A DNA stretch of 64,000 nt, from NCBI RefSeq assembly GCF_013391105.1, contig NZ_CP058335.1, positions 868,001-932,000 of the forward strand, given 5' to 3'. Made by a program: the position numbers and the translations under genes. The notes under the pieces were generated by a model, which ran no database searches, was not told where the DNA came from, and saw nothing but the letters and a program-made list of their open reading frames with translations. Numbering within the stretch: position 1 is the stretch's first letter; the number at the start of each line of letters is the position of its first letter. Source of the DNA: Natronomonas salina (GTDB taxonomy: Archaea > Halobacteriota > Halobacteria > Halobacteriales > Haloarculaceae). Positions 33,327 to 41,144 of the stretch are shown in pieces.

Positions 33327-33654
33327 TGTTTACCCCTGCAGTCGGGTTCCCTTTGAAGATTTCCTTATGCTCTCGAGTTCCGGGGGCTTTCAGGGTGTCC
33401 GTGCGCGCGTGGCGCGGTGCTGAACAGGTCGTAAGTTCGTCTCGGTGACACTTACCGCGAAGTAGTCACGCGCATCCGCACCGAGCGGTAGCGAGGCGCG
33501 GGTTCCGGCGGCGAACGAAGTGAGTCGCCGTAGCGCGCGCGGACTGGAGCGGCGCGACCGAAGGGAGCGCCGTAGAAGGAGCACGCGCGCATATTTTCCC
33601 CAAGTTTTTGCCGGCCCCCGAGCGCAGCGAGGGGGCCGTGTAAAAAGTGGGTTG
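33327..33654. other. 328-bp non-coding gap inside the nuo cluster
   Basis: No gene is supported here. On the nuo strand it starts with a T-tract after the nuoI stop (TTTTT, 33642-33646), then a GGCCCCC/GGGGGCC hairpin (33613-33637), several short GC-rich inverted repeats of the kind scattered in haloarchaeal spacers (for example GGCGA..TCGCC near 33510), and a GTAAGT/ACTTAC inverted repeat (33431-33455). It probably ends the nuoA-I transcript and holds a promoter for nuoJ1-N. Confidence 0.6.
33613..33637 (-). terminator. Hairpin after nuoI
   Basis: A 7-bp GGCCCCC/GGGGGCC stem with an 11-base loop, flanked by TTTTT on the nuoI side and AAAAA on the other. Archaeal termination mainly needs the T-tract, so this may be termination or partial attenuation within the cluster. 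Confidence 0.4.
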
Positions 33655-34116
33655 CTACTGGTAGTCGACTTCGCCCTCGCCCTCGCCGATCCAGGCGCCG
33701 CGGTCGGGTTCGCGGGAGGCGAGAGGGTCGATGTCCTTGTACCACGGGACGTTCTTCAGCTGCTCCTTGTTGTACGCCATCTCGTGTTTCGTGTCCGCGG
33801 TGAACTCGAAGTTCTGGGTGAGCAGGATGGCGTCGACGGGGCAGACCTCCTCGCAGAGCCGGCAGTAGATGCACTGGCCGACGTGGAGGTTGTACTGCTC
33901 GCCGTTGCGCTGCTCGTCGGTGACGATCTGGATGGTGTCGTTCGGGCAGACGTTCTCGCACTGGCGACACCAGATGCAGCGCTCCTGGGAGAACTTGTGG
34001 ACGCCGCGGAACCGCGGGGAGACGTCCGGCGTGTCCTCGGGGTACTGGACGGTGAACTTCTCGCCGTCAAGGGCGTGTTTCATGGTCGTTGCCATCGATT
34101 TGAGCATTCCGATCAT
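33655..34116 (-). CDS. nuoI: NADH-quinone oxidoreductase-like subunit I (two 4Fe-4S)
   Basis: A 153-residue ferredoxin-like subunit with CIWCRQCENVCP and CIYCRLCEEVCP, which bind clusters N6a and N6b and carry electrons to NuoB. Start ATG 34116 overlaps the nuoH stop (TAATG). The longer open frame upstream is a shadow of nuoH. Confidence 0.95.
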   Translation of the reverse strand: MIGMLKSMATTMKHALDGEKFTVQYPEDTPDVSPRFRGVHKFSQERCIWCRQCENVCPNDTIQIVTDEQRNGEQYNLHVGQCIYCRLCEEVCPVDAILLTQNFEFTADTKHEMAYNKEQLKNVPWYKDIDPLASREPDRGAWIGEGEGEVDYQ

Positions 34117-35183
34117 TATGCGATCACTCCGACGATGACGGCAGTCAGCAGGAGGTTCGCGAACGCGAGCACGAGCATCCCCTTCCAGCCGATCTCGATC
34201 GCCTGGTCGACGCGGACGCGCGGCAGCGCCGAGCGGGCCCACTGCGTGAACAGGAACACCGCCCAGATCTTGATAATGAACCACAGGATGCCCGGCAGGA
34301 CGGGCCCGGCGGGGCCGCCGAGGAACAGCGTCGCGATGATGGCGCCCCCGAGGAAGATGTGGATGAACTCCCCGAGGTACACCAGCACGAAGTAGACGCT
34401 GGAGTACTCCGTCTGGTATCCGGCGACGATCTCGGTCGGCGCCTCCGGCGTGTCGAAGGGGTTCCGGCCGATCTCCATGAGGTTCGCGACCAGGAACAGC
34501 ACGAACGCGAAGGGGTTGACGAAGGCGAACCACGCCGGGATGGCGACGCCGCCGACGGTGAACAGGGTCTCCGCCTGCGCCGCGACGATCTCGCTCATCT
34601 GCAGCGACCCGGCGAACAGGACGACCGAGGCGGCGATGAGGACCAGCGGGATCTCGTAGGCGAGGTTCTGCGCGACGGCGCGGAGCCCGCCCAGCAGCGA
34701 GTACTTGTTGTTCGACGCGTACCCGGCCATCACGAGGCCGAGCGATGCCATCGAGGCGACGGCGAAGACGTAGACGAGGCCGATCTCGGGGTCGGCCAGA
34801 TGGATGCCGTTGCCCATCGGGATGACGGCGAAGCCGAGCAGCGCCGTGCTGGCGATGACGACCGGCGCGAGGTCCCAGGCTGGGCGGTCGACGTCCTCCG
34901 GGACGATGAGCTCCTTCGAGAGCATCCGGAGGGCGTCGGCGACGATGATGAGTAACCCGGCGGGGCCGAGCCGATTGACCGCGTAGCGGTCGGTGAAGGC
35001 AGCGGTGATCTTCCGCTTGGCCCACGGCCCGGCCACCGCGGTCATCGCGAGCATCAGGGTGCCGACGAGGGCGGCGCCGAGCAGCGAGGTCAGTATCTCC
35101 TGGCCGGTCGTCATCTCGGTCCCGAACCCGAGCAGGTCGCCGATGGCGTCGGGCAGCGGCGTTCGCGTCTGCGCCGGGATCAT
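34116..35183 (-). CDS. nuoH: NADH-quinone oxidoreductase-like subunit H
   Basis: A 355-residue, eight-helix subunit forming the quinone chamber with NuoB and NuoD. RYAVNRLGPAGLLIIVADAL and the loop NPFDTPEAPTEIVAGYQTEY (family mark E-x-E region) are intact. It overlaps nuoCD by four bases (ATGA). Confidence 0.95.
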   Translation of the reverse strand: MIPAQTRTPLPDAIGDLLGFGTEMTTGQEILTSLLGAALVGTLMLAMTAVAGPWAKRKITAAFTDRYAVNRLGPAGLLIIVADALRMLSKELIVPEDVDRPAWDLAPVVIASTALLGFAVIPMGNGIHLADPEIGLVYVFAVASMASLGLVMAGYASNNKYSLLGGLRAVAQNLAYEIPLVLIAASVVLFAGSLQMSEIVAAQAETLFTVGGVAIPAWFAFVNPFAFVLFLVANLMEIGRNPFDTPEAPTEIVAGYQTEYSSVYFVLVYLGEFIHIFLGGAIIATLFLGGPAGPVLPGILWFIIKIWAVFLFTQWARSALPRVRVDQAIEIGWKGMLVLAFANLLLTAVIVGVIA

Positions 35184-36889
35184 CGATCCACCTCCCCGAG
35201 GACGATGTCGAGGCTACCGAGCGAGGCGACGAGGTCGGGGATGAACTCGCCCTCGACCATGTCCCGCAGCGTGTGGAGGTTGTGGTAGCAGGGGCTCCGG
35301 ATCTTGAACCGCGCCGGCTGGTCCGTGCCGTCCGAGCGGATGTAGACGCCGAGTTCACCCTTTGCGTTCTCGACGGCCTTGTAGACCTCCTTGTCGGCCT
35401 CCGGCTTCAGCGTCCGCGGGACGTTCGACTGGATGTTGCGCTCCTCCTCGGGCCACTCCTCGAGGAGGTCGATACACTGCGAGACGATCTTCGCGGACTC
35501 CTCGACCTCGCGCATCCGCACGAGGACGCGGCTGTAGTTGTCGGCACCGTCCTCGGTGACGACGTCCCAGTCGAGTTCGGGGTAGTAGCCGTAGGGGTCG
35601 TCGCGACGGACGTCGTAGTCGACGCCGGAGCCGCGTGCCACCGGGCCGGTGGCGCCGTACTGCTTGGCGACCTCCGGCGGCAGCTCGCCGGTGCCGACAC
35701 AGCGCAGCTGGAAGATCTCGTTGGACGTCAGGAGGTTGTGGTACTCCTTGACCTTCTCCGGCAGGTCGTCGAGGAAGTCCCGCGTCTTCTCGAAGAACTC
35801 CTCGCGGGGCTCCGGGATGTCCCAGGCGACCCCGCCGAGCCGGAAGTAGTTGTACATCATCCGCTGGCCCGTCAGGTCCTCGAGGATGTCCTGGGCGATC
35901 TCGCGGTCGCGGAACGAGTACTGGAACGTCGCGGTGAAGTCGCCGAAGACGTCCAGGGCGAACGTCCCGAGCGCCAAGAAGTGTCCGGTCATCCGGCTGA
36001 GCTCACAGCCCAGCGTCCGGAGGATCTTGGCGTACTCCGGGACCTCGATGTCGGCGAGCTCCTCGGCGGCGCGGGCGTACGCCCACTCGTTGGGCATGTT
36101 CGCCGTGTAGTCCCACCGGTCAGGGTACGGCATGATCTGGTGCCGGTAGGTGTTCTGCTCGCACATCTGCTCCTCGCAGCGGTGGAGGTAGCCGATGTCC
36201 GGCTCGACGTCGACGATCTGCTCGCCGTCGAGGACGGCCTCGATGTGGAGGACGCCGTGGGTGGCGGGGTGGTGCGGGCCGATGTTGATGAACATCGTGT
36301 CGGACTCCGCCTCGACCTCGCCGCCGGTCTGATCGGACTTCGCCTCGCCGGCGCGCTGGTCCGGTTCGATCGGGTTGGCGTGCTCGCGGTAGGCGACGAC
36401 CTGCGGCTGCTCGGGGTTGTAGTCCTGGGCGAGCGGGTGGCCCTGCCAGGTCTCCGGCAGGAGGATGCGCTCCATCTGCGGGTGGCCCTCGTAGTCGATG
36501 CCGACGAGGTCGTAGGCCTCGCGCTCGTGCCAGTCGGCCGTCCGGTAGACCGGCTCGGCCGTCTGGGAGACTGGGTCGTCCTTCGACGCGGGGACCACGA
36601 CGCCGACCTCCTGGGTCCGGTCGTCGTACTTCGTCAGGTGGTAGATGGACTCGTAGCGGTCGTCGTACTCCTGGGCCGTCAGACAGGAGAGGTGGTCGAA
36701 GCCGGCCTCGTCCCGGAGCGCGTACAGCGCGTCCTGGACCTCGTCGGGTCGGACGACGAACGCCTCGGCGTTGACGTGCGTCTCGCGGCCGATGACGGTA
36801 TCGCCCAGCAGGTCCGCGAGCTCCTCGTAGTCGACCTGTCCCTCCTCGGTCTCGCCGACGTCCGTGGGACGGGGTTTCTCCAGGCTCAT
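35180..36889 (-). CDS. nuoCD: NADH-quinone oxidoreductase-like subunits C and D fused
   Basis: A 569-residue fusion. Residues 1-180 are NuoC, with DWHEREAYDLVGIDYEGHPQ and ILLPETWQGHPLAQDY. After an acidic linker, residues 200-569 are NuoD, opening with INIGPHHPATHGVLHIEAVL and closing LVASLGSLDIVLGEVDR. NuoD residues line the quinone site. Fusion of C and D is known in enterobacteria and in haloarchaea. Overlaps nuoB by four bases. Confidence 0.95.
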   Translation of the reverse strand: MSLEKPRPTDVGETEEGQVDYEELADLLGDTVIGRETHVNAEAFVVRPDEVQDALYALRDEAGFDHLSCLTAQEYDDRYESIYHLTKYDDRTQEVGVVVPASKDDPVSQTAEPVYRTADWHEREAYDLVGIDYEGHPQMERILLPETWQGHPLAQDYNPEQPQVVAYREHANPIEPDQRAGEAKSDQTGGEVEAESDTMFINIGPHHPATHGVLHIEAVLDGEQIVDVEPDIGYLHRCEEQMCEQNTYRHQIMPYPDRWDYTANMPNEWAYARAAEELADIEVPEYAKILRTLGCELSRMTGHFLALGTFALDVFGDFTATFQYSFRDREIAQDILEDLTGQRMMYNYFRLGGVAWDIPEPREEFFEKTRDFLDDLPEKVKEYHNLLTSNEIFQLRCVGTGELPPEVAKQYGATGPVARGSGVDYDVRRDDPYGYYPELDWDVVTEDGADNYSRVLVRMREVEESAKIVSQCIDLLEEWPEEERNIQSNVPRTLKPEADKEVYKAVENAKGELGVYIRSDGTDQPARFKIRSPCYHNLHTLRDMVEGEFIPDLVASLGSLDIVLGEVDR

Positions 36890-37572
36890 GGCGAGTCGAC
36901 CCAGTTGTACCGCATGACGAGGTCGTCCTCGTCGATCTGGTCTGCGAGGTGCTGTACCAGTTCGTCGCGGTCGAGGTCGCCGAACTGCTCGAGCTCGTAG
37001 GACTTCACCACGACCGGCGAGGACTCGCCGTTGGCGATGCGCTCCTGGAGCTTCGCGATGCCGTAGATCAGCGCCTCCGGCCGGGGCGGACAGCCCGGGA
37101 CCTGGATGTCGACCGGGATGATCTGTTCGGCGCCCTTGACGACGTTGTACCCCTCGTGGAAGGGGCCGCCGGACGCCGTGCAGTTGCCCATCCCGACGAC
37201 GAACTTGGGTTCGGGCATCTGGTCGTACACGCGCTTCATCCGCGGGCCGAACTTCGAGACGATCGTCCCGGGGACGATCATCACGTCGGCCTGCCGCGGC
37301 GACGCCCGGGGGACGCCGGCACCGAAGCGATCGAGGTCGTGTTTGATCGCGTAGGTGTGCATCATCTCGATGCTGCAGCAGGCGATCCCGAACTGCATCA
37401 TGAACATCGACGAGCTCCGCACCCAGTTCATGAACTTGTCGAACTTCGTGAGGATGAACGGCGTCGAGCCGAACGCCTCACGCAGCTTCGAGTTGAACCG
37501 GTTGTCGACACCCTTCCCCATCCGGGATTCCTGCGTCGATACTGTGTCGTGGAGTTCCTGTTCGCTGCTCAT
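36886..37572 (-). CDS. nuoB: NADH-quinone oxidoreductase-like subunit B (cluster N2)
   Basis: A 228-residue subunit carrying the last Fe-S cluster. The ligands are visible: the tandem Cys in FGIACCSIEMM, GNCTASGG and VPGCPPRPEAL. The first 40 residues form an acidic, haloarchaea-style extension. Passes electrons from NuoI to quinone. Confidence 0.95.
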   Translation of the reverse strand: MSSEQELHDTVSTQESRMGKGVDNRFNSKLREAFGSTPFILTKFDKFMNWVRSSSMFMMQFGIACCSIEMMHTYAIKHDLDRFGAGVPRASPRQADVMIVPGTIVSKFGPRMKRVYDQMPEPKFVVGMGNCTASGGPFHEGYNVVKGAEQIIPVDIQVPGCPPRPEALIYGIAKLQERIANGESSPVVVKSYELEQFGDLDRDELVQHLADQIDEDDLVMRYNWVDSP

Positions 37573-37973
37573 AGTTCACTCTTGATTTCCGCCCGCTCGC
37601 TCCTGACCCAGCGAACGGCACCGTTCCGCCACGCCCACACGAGCCCGACCAGCAGGATGACGAGGAAGACGAGCATCGGACCCAGCACCCGCGTCAGTCC
37701 GAACTCGGCAACCGCGTCGCTGTAAATCAGCGCCCACGGGAAGATGAGCACCGTCTCGATGTCGAAGACGAGGAACAGCAGCGCGATCATGTAGTACTGG
37801 ATGTTGAACCTGATGCGCGTCGTCCCCGTCGGTATCTCACCGGACTCGTAGGTGGCGCGTTTCCCTTGCTCGGCGACGCTTGGGCGGAGGAGACTCGACA
37901 CCGCGATCATCGAGAGCGGGATCGCGACTCCCACCACCGCCAGCGCGCCGACAGCGATCCATGGATTGCTCAT
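37569..37973 (-). CDS. nuoA: NADH-quinone oxidoreductase-like subunit A
   Basis: A 134-residue, three-helix subunit with YESGEIPTGTTRIRFNIQYY and LFLVFDIETVLIFPWA, the conserved NuoA core. First gene of the operon; its stop overlaps nuoB. A TATA-like CTTATGTA (about 38005-38012) precedes it by about 35 bp. No E, F or G genes follow anywhere in the cluster. Confidence 0.95.
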   Translation of the reverse strand: MSNPWIAVGALAVVGVAIPLSMIAVSSLLRPSVAEQGKRATYESGEIPTGTTRIRFNIQYYMIALLFLVFDIETVLIFPWALIYSDAVAEFGLTRVLGPMLVFLVILLVGLVWAWRNGAVRWVRSERAEIKSEL

Positions 37974-38139
37974 CGCGTCTATATCGTCCGAGGGTTAGAG
38001 GCACCGGTACATAAGAGTTGATTTGTGTCCCCGACGGCCGTTACGGATAGGCTTCTCCGTGGTCGGTGTTACGGCCGAATTACGTGTCGACCCAGGGGAG
38101 TTGCGTGAACTTACTTGAACCCGAGCCGGACCGACGCCA

Positions 38140-38763
38140 TCACTCCATCTCGTCGTGGTAGCGTTCGGTCCCCTTCGTGTGCAGCCCCATCGAATCGGCG
38201 CCGACGCCGTCCTGCAGGTCGTCGTGGTACTCGTCCAGTCGAGTCTCCAGTTCCGGATGCGCACGCGAGAGAATCTGTACGGCGGAGAGCGCGGCGTTGA
38301 ACGACTTGCCCGCGTCGACGGCGACGATCGGTGCGCCGGTCGGCATCCCGATGACGCTGTCGACGGACTTCTCCTGGACGGGGACGCCGACGACCGGGAT
38401 CGGGTAGGCGATGGAGGCGGTCATGTTCGGCAGGTCCGCGGACTTGCCGCCGGCGCCCGCGATAATCACGTCGAGCCCGCGGTCGCGGGCGGTCTCGCCG
38501 TAGACGTACATCAGTTCGGGGGTGCGGTGGGCCGAGACGACGAAGGTCTCGAAGGTGAACCCCGCCTCCGGGGGGTCGTCGTAGTCGGTGACCTCCTCGA
38601 AGCCGAGTTCGGTGAGCGCCTCGTAGGCGCCGTACATCGTCTCGAGGTCCGAGTCCGAACCCATCACGATGCCGACGTCGGGAGTGGCTTCGGGGGCGCG
38701 GTCCGCCTCGGCCTCGGCCTCCAGCAGGTCGATGACGTCCTGGACTGCCTGCGAGCGGGTCAT
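38140..38763 (-). CDS. purE: N5-carboxyaminoimidazole ribonucleotide mutase (PurE)
   Basis: A 207-residue class I PurE: MGSDSD, SAHRTPE and AGAGGKSADLPNMTAS form the active site that moves CO2 from N5-CAIR to give CAIR in purine synthesis. A 28-residue acidic N-terminal extension and a C-terminal tail of about 25 residues are longer than bacterial enzymes. Downstream of purK, 87 bp apart, same strand. Confidence 0.93.
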   Translation of the reverse strand: MTRSQAVQDVIDLLEAEAEADRAPEATPDVGIVMGSDSDLETMYGAYEALTELGFEEVTDYDDPPEAGFTFETFVVSAHRTPELMYVYGETARDRGLDVIIAGAGGKSADLPNMTASIAYPIPVVGVPVQEKSVDSVIGMPTGAPIVAVDAGKSFNAALSAVQILSRAHPELETRLDEYHDDLQDGVGADSMGLHTKGTERYHDEME

Positions 38764-38850
38764 GTAGGGGTTCCCGGACGGTGGCGGCTTCGTCCTTGCG
38801 GTGTCCGGGAGCCGCGAACGGCCTCGCCGCGGGTCAGCCCTCCGCGTCGG

Positions 38851-40008
38851 TCACTGGAAGGACAGCCCGTCGCGTAGTTCTCGCGCGTGCGCAAGTAGCT
38901 CTTCGCCGTCCTCGGCCGACCCGTCGACCAGCGTCACGTGCCCCATCTTCCGGAGCGGCCGGACCTCCCGCTTGCCGTACCAGTGCAGCGACGCCCGGGA
39001 CGACTGCAGGACCGCCTCGGTGCCGGCCAGCGACGCGGGCTCGGGCTCGTCGACGTCGCCGAGGATGTTCGTCGTCACCGAAGGGGCCCGCCGGTCGGTG
39101 CTGCCGAGGGGCCACCCCAGGACCGCGCGGACGTGCTGCTCGAACTGCGACGTTCGCGCACCCTCGATGGTCCAGTGCCCGGAGTTGTGCGGCCGTGGGG
39201 CGATCTCGTTGACGAGGATCTCCCCGTCGCTCGTCTCGAAGAGCTCGATGCCGTAGACGCCGCGCCCGTCGAGCATCTCCTCGAGGACGTCGAAGGCCAC
39301 CTCGCGCGCGCGTTCGCGCACCTCGGGGGCGGTCCGCGCCGGCGTGACCAGCTCCCGGAGGATCTCCTCCTCGTGGATCGTCTCTGTGACGGGGAACGCG
39401 CGGGTCTCGTCAACACCCTTCACGCCCATGACGGCGAGTTCGCGCTCGAAGTCGACCATCTCCTCGGCGAGCGCCGGACCTCCGAGCTGCTCGAGGACCG
39501 ACTCGGCCTCTCCGGGGCCCTCGCAGGGCATGTTCCCGCGGCCGTCGTAGCCGCCCTCGCGGGCCTTGCACATCAGCGGCCAGCCGAGCTCCTCGCCGGC
39601 GGCCCGGAGGTCGTCGGTGTCGTCGACCCGCCGGAACTCCGGGACCGGGACGCCGGCGTCGGCGAGCGCGCGGTTCTGGACGAGCTTGTCCTGGATGGTC
39701 CGGAGGGTGTCGGGGTCGGGGTGGACCGGCGTGTCCGTCTCCTCGCCGACCCGTTCCATCTCGTCGGGGTCCGCGAGCTCGATCTCGAAGGTCAGGACGT
39801 CCACCTGTTCGGCGAGTTCGCGGACGGCCTCGTAGTCGTCGAAGTCGCCGACGACCTGGTCGCGGACGACCGGCGCAGCGGGACAGTCGGGCGTCGGGTC
39901 GGAGACGACGAGCTCGACGCCGAGGGGGCCGGCGGCCTCGCCCATCATCCGGCCGAGCTGGCCGCCCCCGACGACGCCGAGCGTCGCGGCTGGCGTGGCG
40001 TGATTCAT
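38851..40008 (-). CDS. purK: 5-(carboxyamino)imidazole ribonucleotide synthase (PurK)
   Basis: A 385-residue ATP-grasp enzyme beginning MNHATPAATLGVVGGGQLGR. Further marks are KAREGGYDGRGN in the ATP-grasp hinge and VNEIAPRPHNSGHWTIEGA at the substrate/Mg site. It converts AIR, ATP and bicarbonate to N5-CAIR, which PurE then uses. I chose the ATG at 40008, since the frame from 40047 only adds a non-conserved segment. Confidence 0.93.
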   Translation of the reverse strand: MNHATPAATLGVVGGGQLGRMMGEAAGPLGVELVVSDPTPDCPAAPVVRDQVVGDFDDYEAVRELAEQVDVLTFEIELADPDEMERVGEETDTPVHPDPDTLRTIQDKLVQNRALADAGVPVPEFRRVDDTDDLRAAGEELGWPLMCKAREGGYDGRGNMPCEGPGEAESVLEQLGGPALAEEMVDFERELAVMGVKGVDETRAFPVTETIHEEEILRELVTPARTAPEVRERAREVAFDVLEEMLDGRGVYGIELFETSDGEILVNEIAPRPHNSGHWTIEGARTSQFEQHVRAVLGWPLGSTDRRAPSVTTNILGDVDEPEPASLAGTEAVLQSSRASLHWYGKREVRPLRKMGHVTLVDGSAEDGEELLAHARELRDGLSFQ

Positions 40009-40112
40009 GGTGGAGGGTGGTTCGCCGGGGGCCGAGAAGGTTACCATTCGCGGCGGACCGCCGCTCGGCCGACCGGCCCTCGGGACTGTGGATTGTTAGT
40101 CTGTCCCCGATG

Positions 40113-40946
40113 TCACTCGGTCGAGGATTCGCCGTCCTCGCCGCCCGACTGGATCGCCTCGAGGGCCGACCACTCCACGCACCCTTTGTCGACGATAGCG
40201 TCCGGTTCCAGCGCCGGGTCGGTCAACACCCGTCGGGCGAACCCGACCGGTCCCGCCCTGGGTTGCGGCAGTTGGTCGGCGTCCGAGGTCTCGAACGCCG
40301 CGTCGGTCTCGTCGCCGACGACGACACGCATCGCCATCCCGTAGGCCTCGTGGGGCGCGCACTCGAGGTCGTACACCCCCGGCGTCTCGAAGGCGTACAG
40401 CCACGTGCTCGGGACGGGACCGCCCCCGTCGTCGCCATTGTCGGCTCCGTCACCTTCGTCGCCCTCCTCGGCCCCGGGGCCGCCGGAACCGGGCTCTGCC
40501 GGTGGTTCGGTGACATCGTCCGGAAGTGAGTCCGGGTCCCAGCCCATGATCGGCGACGAGAACGGCCGGACGCCCGCCGGAATCCGCCGCTGCATCCCGA
40601 ATGCGGGGTGGTAGGAGGTCACGTTGTGGTCCGGCGTCTCGAAGACGAACCTGACCACGTCGCCCGGCTCGACGTGGAGCCCGGTCGGCTGGTAGAAGAA
40701 GTCCGCCGGCCGGTCCGGGCTGGTCGACTCCCCGATGAGCGTCCGAACCGTGTGGACCGTCGACGTCGCCGGCTCCGCCGGAGCCCCGTCGTCGGTCATC
40801 CCTCCCGGGGTCCCGTCGTCGTGTTCGTTCGCCGTCGCCGTACCGCCGAGGGCACCCAGCGCACCCCCGGCCCCCACGACTTTCATCACGTCACGCCGCA
40901 GCGTCCCGATCCCACTCCGCCCGTCCCGCTGGTCGCCATCTGACAT
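40113..40946 (-). CDS. Tat-exported cupredoxin (plastocyanin/halocyanin-like)
   Basis: A 277-residue protein with a twin-arginine signal (RRDVMKVVGAGGALGALGG). The blue-copper fold shows His107 in DHNV and Cys196, His199, Met204 in CAPHEAYGM. An acidic Gly-rich insertion (about 145-178) interrupts the domain before the Cys loop. Such proteins carry electrons to terminal oxidases in haloarchaea, so it could feed either CuA subunit of this window; inference. A TATA-like AACAATATC 28 bp upstream supports the ATG. Confidence 0.85.
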   Translation of the reverse strand: MSDGDQRDGRSGIGTLRRDVMKVVGAGGALGALGGTATANEHDDGTPGGMTDDGAPAEPATSTVHTVRTLIGESTSPDRPADFFYQPTGLHVEPGDVVRFVFETPDHNVTSYHPAFGMQRRIPAGVRPFSSPIMGWDPDSLPDDVTEPPAEPGSGGPGAEEGDEGDGADNGDDGGGPVPSTWLYAFETPGVYDLECAPHEAYGMAMRVVVGDETDAAFETSDADQLPQPRAGPVGFARRVLTDPALEPDAIVDKGCVEWSALEAIQSGGEDGESSTE

Positions 40947-41144
40947 GCGGTGGTCGATGAATCGGGGGAGATATTGTTATTGACTACCACAGGGAAGGGT
41001 ACGCCGGGATTTCGGGGAGCGCGCCGCCGAATGGGCGAGCGTACTGCTGAGTAACGTTTGCGTGACTCCGAGTTCGGAAACCGTACCTGACAACCGAGTA
41101 ACCAGCCCGGTGGCCCTCCTCTCCGCCGGTAGCGCTCTGCGGCC

